Assembly: GCA_031553505.1 (NCBI GenBank)
Contig: JAVBLP010000001.1
Location: 1-64,000, forward strand
DNA from: JAVBLP01 sp031553505
GTDB lineage: Bacteria; Elusimicrobiota; Endomicrobiia; Endomicrobiales; Endomicrobiaceae
Reading direction: 5' to 3'
DNA: 64,000 nt
The notes beneath the pieces were generated by a model. That model had not been told where the DNA came from. It ran no database searches and saw only the letters and a list, made by a program, of their open reading frames with translations. Position 1 is the stretch's first letter, and every line of letters begins with the position of its first letter. Below, in pieces: positions 1 to 9,194 of this stretch. The position numbers and the translations under genes are program-made.

Positions 1-1383
1 GGCAAGCAAAAAACGCGCCGCTTCTTCATACTTTCCCTGCCTGTAATACAGCCAGCCGAGCGAATCGATAAAAGCTCCGTTTGAAGGTTCAAGCGTGACA
101 GCCCTTTCAAGCAGAATCGCCGATTCGTTAAGTTTGATGCCTTTGTCCGCGTATGTGTAACCGAGATAATTCATCGCTCTTGTCTGATTGGGGTTTATTT
201 CAAGCGTTTTCAAGAACGCTTTCTCGGCATTTTCAAAATCGCCGTCTTTATCATATGCCGTGCCAAGGAAGAAGTAAGCATCGGCAAAGTCAGGCTTGGC
301 TGTTATAATGTCCGATATATATTTTACGGCTTTGCCATACTTTTTCCAGTCAAGGCAATTTAAACCGATAAGGTACTGGATTTCATAATTTTCAGGGTCT
401 TTGCCTAAAGCTTCTTTTAATTTAGTGTCGGCTTTTGAATAGTTTTTAAGCAGCGAATAATAATACCCGAGCCTTGCAAGGATTGCAACATCCTTTTCTT
501 TTGCGGCAACAATTTCAAACTCCTCGGCGGATTTATCTATCTGTCCTAATCTTTCATATGTAAGCCCGAGCCAGTAATTTACGCTGACATCGCCCTGCAA
601 CCCTTTCTTTGTTTTTATAAACGCGTCTTTTGCCTTCACAAAATCCTGTGTTTCAAAATAACATTTGCCGAGATACATTAAAACATAATAATTGTCCGGA
701 TATACCGAAATGTATTCCTCATACACTTTTATCGCGGAAGGATAATCTCCCAGACTTTCATAAATTCTTGCTTTGGAAAGATAAGCTTCCCTCGCTTCCG
801 GGTTAAGCTCTATTACTTTATCATAAGATTTCTGCGCCGCGTCATAAAGGGAAAGTTTTTCCTGCACCATCGCAAGCTGGAAATATCCCGCGGCGGAATC
901 CGGCTGCTGCTTTAAAAACTTGTTCCAGTATTCAACGGATTCGTGTAACTGATTGCCTGAATAGTAGTAGGCGGCAAGGTAAACGGTTGCCGTTTCGTTA
1001 TCCGGGTCAAGCTCAAGTGTTTTATCAAGAAGTTTTTTTGCTTTTTCGGTATCGTTTGCCACAAGGTAAAACGTAGCTAAAAAAAGAGTTGTCTGGGCGT
1101 TTTCGCCGTCAGCCGCATTAATTTTATCGGCAGTTTCAAAAGCTTTTTCCTTATTGCCGCCCTGCCAGTACAGGTATACCAAATCCTTGTACACCGCCAA
1201 AGCGGAAGGATCTAAAGCGATTACTTTTTCATAATCTTTTTTAGCTGTTTCAAAATCGCCTGATTTTAAAGCCATTACACCTTTTAAATAGATTTTATAA
1301 GCATCAAAATTTACCGCAAAAGAAGCCGAAGGCTGTAAAATAAGCGCCGCGGCAAATAGACAGACCGTAATTTTTGTTTTCAT
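1..1383 (-). CDS. Secreted TPR-repeat protein (C-terminus outside window)
   Basis: About 460 codons read leftwards without a stop and run off the window edge, so the C-terminus is missing. The start is ATG at 1383 with AGGAAAGAG upstream. The first residues (MKTKITVCLFAAALILQ...SFA) form a signal peptide. The rest is a near-continuous series of about a dozen tetratricopeptide repeats with the usual W/L/G/Y/A/P pattern, for example 'EKVIALDPSALAVYKDL' and 'KTLELDPDNETATVYLA'. TPR arrays are protein-interaction scaffolds, so a periplasmic or envelope assembly role is inferred. The ATG overlaps the rimI stop by four bases (ATGA), which implies translational coupling. No enzymatic domain is visible in the part present. 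Confidence 0.9.
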   Translation of the reverse strand, partial: MKTKITVCLFAAALILQPSASFAVNFDAYKIYLKGVMALKSGDFETAKKDYEKVIALDPSALAVYKDLVYLYWQGGNKEKAFETADKINAADGENAQTTLFLATFYLVANDTEKAKKLLDKTLELDPDNETATVYLAAYYYSGNQLHESVEYWNKFLKQQPDSAAGYFQLAMVQEKLSLYDAAQKSYDKVIELNPEAREAYLSKARIYESLGDYPSAIKVYEEYISVYPDNYYVLMYLGKCYFETQDFVKAKDAFIKTKKGLQGDVSVNYWLGLTYERLGQIDKSAEEFEIVAAKEKDVAILARLGYYYSLLKNYSKADTKLKEALGKDPENYEIQYLIGLNCLDWKKYGKAVKYISDIITAKPDFADAYFFLGTAYDKDGDFENAEKAFLKTLEINPNQTRAMNYLGYTYADKGIKLNESAILLERAVTLEPSNGAFIDSLGWLYYRQGKYEEAARFLLA

Positions 1384-1811
1384 TTAAGCTCTTTCCTTAA
1401 TATTATCGCGTCTTCGGTAACATAGTATTTTTTTCTTACGCCGATTTCCGCAAAACCGAAACTTTTGTAAAGGCTGATTGCGGCAATATTGCTTCTGCGG
1501 ACTTCCAGAAAAACTGATTCGGAGTTTTTCCTGCGGGAAATTTCCAACACATATTCTAACATTTTTTTACCGAAAGACTGTCTGCGCCGTTGCGGATCAA
1601 CAGCAACATTTAAAATTTCCGTTTCATCCCCTACAACCCAAAACACGCAGTATCCCACAGTTTTGCCGTTTTCTGCCGCTATTTTAAACTCTATGAGCGC
1701 GTTTCCCGCTGAACTCAAAAACATATCTTCAGTCCACGGCCGCTCATAAGACTTTTTTTCTATTTCGATTACATCTTTTAAATAACTGGTTGAAAAATCA
1801 ATTAATTCCAT
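1380..1811 (-). CDS. rimI: Ribosomal protein S18 alanine N-acetyltransferase-like GNAT protein
   Basis: A 143-residue single GNAT domain, the normal RimI length. Residues about 57-73 form the strand/acetyl-CoA motif (ETEILNVAVDP, then QRRRQSFGKKML, equivalent to R/Q-x-x-G-x-G/A). The C-terminal 'SIALYKSFGFAEIGVRKKYY'-like segment (here NIAAISLYKSFGF) is typical of RimI. RimI acetylates the N-terminal Ala of S18 using acetyl-CoA in the cytosol; other small N-acetyltransferases look similar, so the substrate is inferred. It lies one base downstream of pdxA and overlaps the TPR gene by four bases, so it is inside a tight operon. Confidence 0.85.
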   Translation of the reverse strand: MELIDFSTSYLKDVIEIEKKSYERPWTEDMFLSSAGNALIEFKIAAENGKTVGYCVFWVVGDETEILNVAVDPQRRRQSFGKKMLEYVLEISRRKNSESVFLEVRRSNIAAISLYKSFGFAEIGVRKKYYVTEDAIILRKELK

Positions 1812-1812
1812 A

Positions 1813-2739
1813 TTATTTGCCGTTTACTGTTGACGCGGCGTATACTATAGCCTCTGTCATGGAAGACGCGTCCGCAATGCCTTTGCCGGCTATATCAAAA
1901 GCCGTGCCGTGGCCTGGAGACGTGCGTACAAAAGGCAAACCTGCCGTAACATTGACTATTCTTTTCGCGTCTATGCATTTTAACGGTATCATTATCTGGT
2001 CGTGATACATGCCGCATATCAAATCAAACTGGCCGTTTTTAGTTTTAAGCCATGCCGAATCCGCGGGCAGCGGCCCTGAAACATCTATTTTAGCCGCTTT
2101 TAAAATTTTATACGCTGGAATAATAAATTTTTTTTCTTCGTTCCCCAATATGCCGTTATCGCCCGCATGGGGATTAAGCCCGCAAAGCACTGTTTTAATA
2201 TTTTTTTTGCCGTATTTTTTTAAGAACTCCGCACCAAGCTTAACGGTTTTTACTATATCTGCCGCTTTAATATTCAGCGGCACTTTAGAAAGCGGGATAT
2301 GGCGCGTAACCATAATACAGCGTATATGCCCGCAAGCCATCATCATAGCGAAATTTTTGCTTTTTGTTAACGCGGCTAAAAGCTCCGTATGCCCGGGGTA
2401 TTTTACGCCGGCAAGTTTAAGTGATTCTTTTGAAACGGGCGCGGTAACCAAAGCATCCGCTTTGCCTTCAAGACAGAAGCGCGTGGCGGCTTTTATGGCA
2501 TTGTACGCGGCTGTCCCCGATTTTTTTGAAGGTTTTCCGAAAGCGATTTTGCCGGTATTTGACGTAACTACAAACTCAGCGAACTTCGCTGATTTACTCC
2601 GCGGCAGGCTTTGCCTGTCGCCAAAAATGACAGGGCTGCAAACCCTTTTAACCTTCTGAGAGTTTACAGCCCTGCATACTATTTCCGGACCTATTCCCGC
2701 AGGATCTCCTAATGTGATAGCTATCCGCGGCTTGGACAT
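1813..2739 (-). CDS. pdxA: 4-hydroxythreonine-4-phosphate dehydrogenase PdxA
   Basis: 308 residues, close to the family length of about 330. The N-terminal signature 'ITLGDPAGIGPEIV' (8-21) and the metal-binding histidine motifs GHTELLA (near 117), NPHAG (near 192) and YHDQ (near 247) are all present, followed by 'GLPFVRTSPGHGTAFDIAG'. PdxA oxidises 4-phosphohydroxy-L-threonine with NAD(P) in the DXP-independent pyridoxal phosphate route and works with PdxJ, which is not in this window. The conserved YHDQGL is YHDQIM here, a mild variation. The gene is four bases downstream of the SurA-like gene, in an operon with rimI. Confidence 0.95.
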   Translation of the reverse strand: MSKPRIAITLGDPAGIGPEIVCRAVNSQKVKRVCSPVIFGDRQSLPRSKSAKFAEFVVTSNTGKIAFGKPSKKSGTAAYNAIKAATRFCLEGKADALVTAPVSKESLKLAGVKYPGHTELLAALTKSKNFAMMMACGHIRCIMVTRHIPLSKVPLNIKAADIVKTVKLGAEFLKKYGKKNIKTVLCGLNPHAGDNGILGNEEKKFIIPAYKILKAAKIDVSGPLPADSAWLKTKNGQFDLICGMYHDQIMIPLKCIDAKRIVNVTAGLPFVRTSPGHGTAFDIAGKGIADASSMTEAIVYAASTVNGK

Positions 2740-2743
2740 CTTT

Positions 2744-3802
2744 TTACCAGGTCTTGTTTATTTTTATGTCAGCTTTTGATCTCAAGCCGGCAAGCCAGTT
2801 ATTATATGTTTTCATCGCTTCGTTGCGGTACATCAATTCGCCTATGTCATTTTTAACTTCGTCAAACGTAAAATCTTTGCTTGCTCTTTTTTCTTCAACT
2901 CTTAAAAAATGATAGCCTGAATCTGTTTTAATAGGTTCTTTCGTGTATTCGCCTACATTCATTTTAAAAACTTCTTTATCTATCACAGGGAGCAAATCGC
3001 CTTTAGCAACCATGCCCATATCCCCGTTTCTTGATTTTGAAGCCGAGTCTTCCGTATATTTACCAGCGACTTCAGCAAAACCTTCGCCGCCTGCAATCGC
3101 TTTTTTAACCGCGTTTACTCTTGCCAATGCCGCTTTAACTTCTTCTGAAGACGCGCCTTTAGGGCAAGCTATGAAAATCTGCCTGAGCCTTACCTGTTCG
3201 CCGGAAATTCTTTTCAGGAAAACCGCCAAATTGCTAGCCAATTCGTCATCTTCTTTGGAAAGCACGGCTTCTCCGCCTTTCATCTTTATCACAACTTTGT
3301 CATAAAACGCTTTTACATCCGCTTCCGTAGGTGCTTTTACTTTTGAATCCACAGACTGCCTTACAAGTTTCATGACTGAAATCTGTTCAGTAATCTTCTT
3401 TTCAAAATCACCCATCGACATATTTTCTCTTTTAAGTTCCGCGTTAAACTCTGATTCGTTGGCAAATTTATTCTTTATCTGGTCAATGCCGTCCTGAATT
3501 TCTTTCTTGGAAACTTTAATTTTCTGTTTTTTGACTTCCTGCTTCAAAAGAACTTCATCTATTTTCTGGTTCAATACTGCATTTCTAAGTTCGTTGATTC
3601 CCGCCTCCGACTGTTCCGCCTGCGGAGTGCGCTGCTTGTACATTTCAATCGTAGGCACTATTACAGCGTTGTACTCTGATGTAAAAATCGGCTCCCCGTT
3701 TACTACCGCGAGAGTCTGGTCAACTACTTCCGAGCCTGCCGCGAAAACATTTCCTGCCATAAAAGCTGCTACCGCGAGTGCGTAAAAGAATTTTTTTGAC
3801 AT
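2744..3802 (-). CDS. SurA-like periplasmic peptidyl-prolyl isomerase/chaperone
   Basis: 352 residues. A signal peptide (1-22, ending NVFA-A) is followed by a SurA N-type helical region (about 25-160) containing 'DQTLAVVNGEPIFTSEYN', and then one parvulin/PpiC rotamase domain (about 200-310) with 'VRLRQIFIACPKGAS' and 'GDMGMVAKGDLLPVIDKEVF'. E. coli SurA has two parvulin domains and this protein has one. It probably assists outer-membrane protein folding in the periplasm. Start at ATG 3802 behind AGGAG. It follows a second PpiC lipoprotein gene by 33 bases. Confidence 0.88.
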   Translation of the reverse strand: MSKKFFYALAVAAFMAGNVFAAGSEVVDQTLAVVNGEPIFTSEYNAVIVPTIEMYKQRTPQAEQSEAGINELRNAVLNQKIDEVLLKQEVKKQKIKVSKKEIQDGIDQIKNKFANESEFNAELKRENMSMGDFEKKITEQISVMKLVRQSVDSKVKAPTEADVKAFYDKVVIKMKGGEAVLSKEDDELASNLAVFLKRISGEQVRLRQIFIACPKGASSEEVKAALARVNAVKKAIAGGEGFAEVAGKYTEDSASKSRNGDMGMVAKGDLLPVIDKEVFKMNVGEYTKEPIKTDSGYHFLRVEEKRASKDFTFDEVKNDIGELMYRNEAMKTYNNWLAGLRSKADIKINKTW

Positions 3803-3835
3803 TTTCTGCTCCTTTTTCTGTTCAGGATTAACTTT

Positions 3836-4729
3836 TTATTGCTGTCCGTTTTCATTAAACTCTATTTCCGATACTTCTTCCATTGCGGGCTGCGCCGCCG
3901 CATCTGGAACCTCATAGTTTACGCTGACGCCAAACTTCGCCTTCATATCTTCCATCCATTTTTCAAATTTTTCCCTTTCGATTACTCTTTTGATTTCAGG
4001 CTTTGCGGCTTCAAAAGATACCGCCGGGAGCTTCTGTTCCGAAACTTTAAATATTATATGGTATCCGTAATCGGTTTCCACTATTCCGGACATTTCATTG
4101 TTCTTAAGGTTTATCGCTACCGCTTCAAACTCCGGCACCAAATCGCCTTTTTTTACAGGCCCGATAAGCCCGCCGTTTTCAGCGGAACCCCTGTCCTGCG
4201 AAACTTCTTTTGCCAATTTGTCAAACTTTTCACCGCTCTGAAGCCTTGCAAATGCCGCTTGGGCGTCAGCCTTATTTGTCAAAAGTATATGCCTGACAGT
4301 ATAAGCTCTCGGGTTATCAAAATCTTCTTTATGCTGTTGGTAATAAGCTTCAATGTCGGCATCAGTGGCAGATATGTTTGTATGCACTTCCCTTAAATAG
4401 TTTTCTATGAGCAAACCGTCTTTATATTCCCTGAACTGCCTTTCTTGTTCCGCTTTAAAATCCTTCACAGAATCGGTATATTCTTTCTTCTTGTCTGTGC
4501 CGGCCTGTTTTGCCGCTTCAATCATAATGGTTTCCCTTACGATCGCATCGACAACTTGTTTTCTTCCCAAAGGTGTATTTGCAAAGCTTTGATATGCTGG
4601 CGGGATTTTTTCAAAAAGCATCTTTTCGGTTATTTTTGTTCCTCCGACTTTTGCGACTACAGGTCCGCTGTCTTTACAGGCAGCTAAGCCAAACGCTACA
4701 CAAAAAGCTGCTAACAGTACTTTTTTCAT
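3836..4729 (-). CDS. PpiC-type peptidyl-prolyl isomerase lipoprotein
   Basis: 297 residues. The signal sequence ends in the lipobox LAAC (Cys18), so it is predicted to be lipid-anchored in the envelope. A SurA N-like helical segment (about 20-140, 'VVAKVGGTKITEKMLFEKIP') precedes a parvulin domain (about 143-240) with 'YTVRHILLTNKADAQAAF', 'NGGLIGPVKKGDLVPEFE' and 'DYGYHIIFKVSEQK'. This resembles the PrsA/SurA foldases. The start ATG has AAGGAG at suitable distance and a promoter lies just upstream. With the adjacent SurA-like gene it makes a two-foldase envelope-assembly pair. Confidence 0.88.
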   Translation of the reverse strand: MKKVLLAAFCVAFGLAACKDSGPVVAKVGGTKITEKMLFEKIPPAYQSFANTPLGRKQVVDAIVRETIMIEAAKQAGTDKKKEYTDSVKDFKAEQERQFREYKDGLLIENYLREVHTNISATDADIEAYYQQHKEDFDNPRAYTVRHILLTNKADAQAAFARLQSGEKFDKLAKEVSQDRGSAENGGLIGPVKKGDLVPEFEAVAINLKNNEMSGIVETDYGYHIIFKVSEQKLPAVSFEAAKPEIKRVIEREKFEKWMEDMKAKFGVSVNYEVPDAAAQPAMEEVSEIEFNENGQQ

Positions 4730-4763
4730 CAGAACATCTCCTTTTTCAAACTTATATTTGTAA

Positions 4764-4792
4764 ATACTACATATTTATTTGGTTTTAGTCAA
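4764..4792 (-). promoter_or_regulatory. Candidate sigma70 promoter for the foldase-pdxA-rimI-TPR operon
   Basis: On the minus strand TTGACT (4792-4787) and TAGTAT (4769-4764) are separated by exactly 17 bases, between mfd and the PpiC lipoprotein gene. The -35 matches 5/6 of consensus and the -10 about 4/6. Confidence 0.5.
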
Positions 4793-4815
4793 ACATAAGC
4801 TTCATTTTGCAATAG

Positions 4816-7800
4816 TTATTTAGTTTTCAAATAGAAGTTGAGTTTTGGAAGCAATGCTTTTACGTAATTAAGGCTGGATTCCCCGTTTGCCTGCTTTTTT
4901 AGCTTAAAAGCGTAGGTTTTGCCTGCTATAAATTGTATGCTGCCAGAATAGTCGCTTATAAGCTTGGGCAAATCCGCGTTTGAAAAGTCCGCATCATGCG
5001 AAAAATACACATATATATATGTAGTATCTTCAAAAATCCTTTCAATTTTCAGCCTTTCCGCTTCAAGCCTTATATTTGTGATTTCAAAGAGCGCCTGCGT
5101 TTCCTGCGGAATCTTGCCGAAACGGTCAGTAAGCTCATTTTTGACCTTTTCAACAGTTTCAAAATCCGCCGCGTCCGAAAGTTTTCTGTAAAACAGTATC
5201 CTTATATCATCATCCTCTATATACGTATGAGGAATTAACGCCGAAACCTGCAAATCTATTTCACTATTGTTAGACTCTTTTGTCTGTCCGGATGTTTCAC
5301 CTTTTATTTTTTTGCCTTCTTCTTCAAGCAGTTTTGAAAACATATCGTACCCGATGTCGCGCACAAAACCGTGCTGGCTGGCGCTGAGTATCCCCCCCGC
5401 GCCCCTTATTTCCAAATCTTTAAGCGCAAGCCTGAAGCCGGAGCCCAATTCGCTGAACTCCTTCATCGCTTCAAGCCGCTTTATGGCTTCATCGCTCAAC
5501 GCTTTATCTTTGTAAAACAGATAGCAGTAAGCTTTTTTCCTTTCCCTGCCTATTCTGCCGCGCAGCTGGTAAAGCTGCGACAGCCCGAAGTTTTCCGCCT
5601 CTTCAACTATCATCGTGTTTACGGAAGGGATATCAAGCCCGGATTCTATAATTGTCGTGGCAAGAAGAACGTCCAGCTCCATACTTGTAAACTTCCACAT
5701 AATATCTTCAATATCTTTCGCCTTCATCTGTCCGTGTATTACGCCGAGTTTAACATCCGGCAGAAGCTTTTTAATTTCTTCGGCTTTGGTAAGTATCGTT
5801 TCAACCCTGTTGTAAACATAAAAAACCTGCCCGTTTCTGGCAAGTTCCGCCTGTATGATATTTTTTACGAGTTTTTCATCATACAAAGAGAGCGCGGTTT
5901 CTATAGGCAGCCTGCCGAAAGGCGGCGTCTCTATAACCGACAAATCGCGGAAACCCGATAATGCCGATGACAAAGTGCGCGGTATCGGCGTTGCCGAAAG
6001 CATCAAAATATCGATGTTTTTCTTTATCGTTTTTATTTTTTCTTTCTGTTTTACGCCGAAACGGTGTTCTTCGTCAACTATCAGAATGCCGAGATTTTTA
6101 AACTTAATATCCTTTTGCAAAAGCCTGTGCGTGCCGACTATTATATCGACTTTGCCGTCTTCAAGGTCCTGTATGATTTTTTTCTGGTTTGCTTTTGACT
6201 GAAACCTGCTTAAAACCGCGACCCTTGTTGGAAAAGGCGAAAGCCTGTTGTAAAAAGTGTTGTAATGCTGCTGCGCAAGCACCGTTGTCGGCACCAAAAC
6301 CGCCGCCTGCTTGCCGTCCTGCACAACTTTAAACGCAGCTCTCACCGCGACTTCCGTTTTGCCATAACCGACATCGCCGCATATAAGCCTTTCCATTGGA
6401 AAAGGTTTCATAAAATCATTTTTAACGTCTTCTATCGCTTTCATCTGGTCCGGCGTTTCTTCGTAAGGAAAAGCGTCTTCCAGCTCTTTTTCCCACGGTG
6501 TTTCCGCCGCGTACGGGTTTCTTTTCGTCATGCTTCTCTGCGCGTAAAGCTTTAAAAGCTCTTTTGCAAACTCGGCGGCGGCTTCCCTTGCGCGCGACTT
6601 TATCCTTTCCCAGGCACCCGTATCCATCGAATAAAGCTTCGGCTTTACGCCTTCAACGCCGATATATTTTTTAACCGTTTTTATTTCGTCCGGCGGCACG
6701 TAAAGCTTGTCGCCTTTTCTGTATTCTATGCAAAGGTATTCCGAAGTTTTATCTTCTCTTGAGATAGTTTTTAAACCGATGTAGCGGCCGATGCCGTACC
6801 TTTCGTGCACAACGTAATCGCCTGAGGATATTTCCCATATGCCTTCAAGGCGCCTTCCGCCTTTTACTTTAGGGAAGTTTACGGGTTTTTTCTTATACAG
6901 CATTTCGCGGCTTGATATAACGGCAAGATTTTCGCTCTCCAGATAAAAACCCTGCGACAAATTGCCGAACAAAAACTCCGGCGGTTTATAGTTCCAATTG
7001 TTTTCGTGGAATATATCGCCGATTCTTTCTTTTTCGCCGTCATTCGCGCAGTATATTTTTATGCTCACGCCGTTTTCCGCGAAAGCCTTAAGCGAATCGA
7101 TAAAAAACTTAATATCACCCTGAAAACCCGTAAAACTTTTATAACCGAGATAATCCGCTTTTTTGTTTAGCGGATCGTTGATTACAATATCACAATTTTC
7201 GGGCAGATCTTCATCTTCAACAGGATAGTCAAAAAAAATCAATGTGGAGTGTGAAGAGTGATGTGTGGAGTTAACAACCTTAGATTGCTTCAAGGCTTTG
7301 CCTTTCGCAATGACCAAGTCGTTATCATTGCGAGCAAGGACGGAGTCTGGGCGCAGTAATGCGGCGTTGTTAATTTCACTTTGAATTTTGAACTTTGAAC
7401 TTTGCATCTCAAAGTATTCTTTAATAGTTGATTTATCGTCCGCGGTGCCTAATGGCAGAATTTTTATTTCATCTATAAACGCGTTTGAAAGCTGCGAACC
7501 GGGATCAAAAATTCTTAAAGCTTCTACTGCGTCATACTCAAACAAAATCCTGACCGGAACGTCATTCGCTGCTGGCCATATATCTATAATATCGCCGCGC
7601 ACGGCAAACTGCAGCCTGTCTTCAACAAAATTGACGCGGTTATAGCCCATCTTTGCCAAGGAAATAACGAGTTCTTCAAATTTATAATTCTGGTTTTGTT
7701 TTACAAGAAGTCCGCTGTCCGTTTCCGGGCCCGCGACAGGCGAGTTTATGGAAAGGTCCGTACCTGCAACTATAAAACTGTCTAAATGTTTTATTTTGTC

Positions 7801-8049
7801 TATCGTTGCCGCCCTTATCTGGGCATCATCGGAAGGAAACAGAAGCACGGGCATATTAGTACCGGTTTCGCCGAAAAAAGCCTTTAAATCATCATAAAAA
7901 GAGTTAAGCTCGGAGCCGTCTTCGGTTTCTTTGACAAAAGCAAAAACGCGCAACTTTTGGTTAGAGGCGCCCCTCTCTTCCAAAATGCGTTTAAATAAAT
8001 AATGGGCCTTACCGCTGCCCCCGACGCCCGACAAATATGTTTTGCTCAT
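4816..8049 (-). CDS. mfd: Transcription-repair coupling factor Mfd
   Basis: 1077 residues from the chosen ATG at 8049 (MSKTYLSG). Reading frame extends 10 codons further upstream, but that start has no RBS and would run into fic. Domains in order: degenerate UvrB-like N-terminal region (about 1-380), RNA-polymerase-interacting CarD-like domain (about 400-480, 'SGDYVVHERYGIGRYIGL'), SF2 translocase with Walker A GDVGYGKT and box DEEH, 'LSATPIPRTL', second RecA domain with 'TTIIESGLDIP' and 'QLRGRIGRE', and the C-terminal TRCF domain. Mfd removes stalled RNA polymerase at DNA lesions and recruits UvrA. Oddity: about 55 residues near 225-280 are encoded by repetitive DNA with no counterpart expected in the family (separate entry). 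It lies four bases after fic. Confidence 0.95.
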   Translation of the reverse strand: MSKTYLSGVGGSGKAHYLFKRILEERGASNQKLRVFAFVKETEDGSELNSFYDDLKAFFGETGTNMPVLLFPSDDAQIRAATIDKIKHLDSFIVAGTDLSINSPVAGPETDSGLLVKQNQNYKFEELVISLAKMGYNRVNFVEDRLQFAVRGDIIDIWPAANDVPVRILFEYDAVEALRIFDPGSQLSNAFIDEIKILPLGTADDKSTIKEYFEMQSSKFKIQSEINNAALLRPDSVLARNDNDLVIAKGKALKQSKVVNSTHHSSHSTLIFFDYPVEDEDLPENCDIVINDPLNKKADYLGYKSFTGFQGDIKFFIDSLKAFAENGVSIKIYCANDGEKERIGDIFHENNWNYKPPEFLFGNLSQGFYLESENLAVISSREMLYKKKPVNFPKVKGGRRLEGIWEISSGDYVVHERYGIGRYIGLKTISREDKTSEYLCIEYRKGDKLYVPPDEIKTVKKYIGVEGVKPKLYSMDTGAWERIKSRAREAAAEFAKELLKLYAQRSMTKRNPYAAETPWEKELEDAFPYEETPDQMKAIEDVKNDFMKPFPMERLICGDVGYGKTEVAVRAAFKVVQDGKQAAVLVPTTVLAQQHYNTFYNRLSPFPTRVAVLSRFQSKANQKKIIQDLEDGKVDIIVGTHRLLQKDIKFKNLGILIVDEEHRFGVKQKEKIKTIKKNIDILMLSATPIPRTLSSALSGFRDLSVIETPPFGRLPIETALSLYDEKLVKNIIQAELARNGQVFYVYNRVETILTKAEEIKKLLPDVKLGVIHGQMKAKDIEDIMWKFTSMELDVLLATTIIESGLDIPSVNTMIVEEAENFGLSQLYQLRGRIGRERKKAYCYLFYKDKALSDEAIKRLEAMKEFSELGSGFRLALKDLEIRGAGGILSASQHGFVRDIGYDMFSKLLEEEGKKIKGETSGQTKESNNSEIDLQVSALIPHTYIEDDDIRILFYRKLSDAADFETVEKVKNELTDRFGKIPQETQALFEITNIRLEAERLKIERIFEDTTYIYVYFSHDADFSNADLPKLISDYSGSIQFIAGKTYAFKLKKQANGESSLNYVKALLPKLNFYLKTK
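7240..7407. repeat. Repetitive, palindrome-containing insert kept in frame inside mfd
   Basis: Three repeat-like segments are joined. Bases 7243-7271 are iterated GTGGAGTGTGAAGAG-type text. Bases 7283-7360 hold a palindrome with perfect 9-bp arms, TCGCAATGA (7305-7313) and TCATTGCGA (7325-7333). Bases 7378-7405 are iterated TTTGAA(C/T)TTTGAACTTTG. The whole is read through in the mfd frame, giving a Ser/His/Asn-rich linker (for example STHHSSHST) between conserved Mfd regions. This resembles the way Rickettsia palindromic elements sit inside genes; homology to those is not claimed. Confidence 0.7.
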
Positions 8050-8053
8050 AAGT

Positions 8054-9193
8054 TCATTTATTTTCAAACAACTCCACATATTTTTTATAGATAAATTTTA
8101 TCGCATATTTTTCGTTTGGATTGAGTCTTTCTAAAATTTCCATTTTTTCTAATCTTTCAACCATTTTACCCGCGCCACGATAGGTAAACCCTGTCCATTT
8201 TGATATATCGGCTACGCCGACTGTCGGCATTTTATATAGCCCTTTTAAAACTTTCATGGTACTGGAGGCAGACCCTTTGCCAAGCTCCGCTATTTTGCGA
8301 ATATCCTGTTCTCTTAAATCGATAATTCTTTGGCAGGTTTCTATCGATTCTTTGGCAATATCAATTATTCCGTCTAAAAAGAAATCAATCCATCCTAACA
8401 CATCGCTTTTTTCATGATAATCATTTAATTTTTCATAATAAACTTCTTTATGGCGTTTAAAATACGTAGACAAATATAAAACCGGCAGTTCCAAAAGTTT
8501 TTTATACCACAAATACATAGTCACAATCATTCTGCCCGTTCTTCCGTTTCCATCGGTAAACGGATGGATTGTTTCAAACTGCGCATGAAGCAATGCCGCT
8601 TTTATAAGCGGCAAAAAATTTTCGTCGTCATGTATAAAATTTTCAAAATCATTTAATGCCGCATTCATTTCCTCAACAGGCGGAGGCACAAAACGCGCAT
8701 TATCCGGACGCGTCCCCCCAACCCAATTTTGAGTCCTTCTAAACTCACCGGGATAAGCGTTATGCGTTGAACGGGCATTTATTAAAAGTTTCTCATGAAG
8801 TTCTCTTATAAAACGTAATGTAAACGGAAACTCGGCGGCACGCTTTAACCCATAATCCAAGGCTTCTATGTAATGTAAAATGTCATCCACGTCTGCTGGT
8901 AAACTGCTGCTTTTATCAACATTAAGAGCTTCAATGGCGTCAACCATAGTTGCCGATGTTCCCTCAATCTGACTTGAACTTGACGCGTCTTTACGGACAA
9001 ACATCTCTAAAAAACAACCTTTATCCGGTAAAAGCTGTGTAACGCCGTCTAATTTGCCCATCAAGCGAATTGCTTCGCTGTGTTTTTGTATGATTGCTAT
9101 TGGAAAATTATCTATTTTTGGCGGGAACGGATTTGGTATAAATGCATTAAATCCTTGCGGCTGCTTGCGGTATGTACCTATTAAATTTATCAT
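8054..9193 (-). CDS. Fic-domain protein (AMPylase family) with N-terminal inhibitory helix and C-terminal winged helix
   Basis: 379 residues from ATG 9193 (MINLIGTYRK), which has AAAGGAAC as RBS; the upstream extension has none. Residues about 73-80 carry the class II Fic inhibitory motif S-x-x-x-E-G (in SSSQIEGTSA). The complete catalytic motif HPFTDGNGRTGR lies near 208-219, so the enzyme looks active. The C-terminal 70 residues ('MPTVGVADISKWTGFTYRGAG...') look like a winged-helix DNA-binding domain. Class II Fic proteins transfer AMP from ATP to protein targets when the inhibitory helix is displaced; the target here is unknown. The promoter is covered by a phased repeat array, suggesting autoregulation through the winged helix (inference). 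Confidence 0.92.
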   Translation of the reverse strand: MINLIGTYRKQPQGFNAFIPNPFPPKIDNFPIAIIQKHSEAIRLMGKLDGVTQLLPDKGCFLEMFVRKDASSSSQIEGTSATMVDAIEALNVDKSSSLPADVDDILHYIEALDYGLKRAAEFPFTLRFIRELHEKLLINARSTHNAYPGEFRRTQNWVGGTRPDNARFVPPPVEEMNAALNDFENFIHDDENFLPLIKAALLHAQFETIHPFTDGNGRTGRMIVTMYLWYKKLLELPVLYLSTYFKRHKEVYYEKLNDYHEKSDVLGWIDFFLDGIIDIAKESIETCQRIIDLREQDIRKIAELGKGSASSTMKVLKGLYKMPTVGVADISKWTGFTYRGAGKMVERLEKMEILERLNPNEKYAIKFIYKKYVELFENK

Positions 9194-9194
9194 T

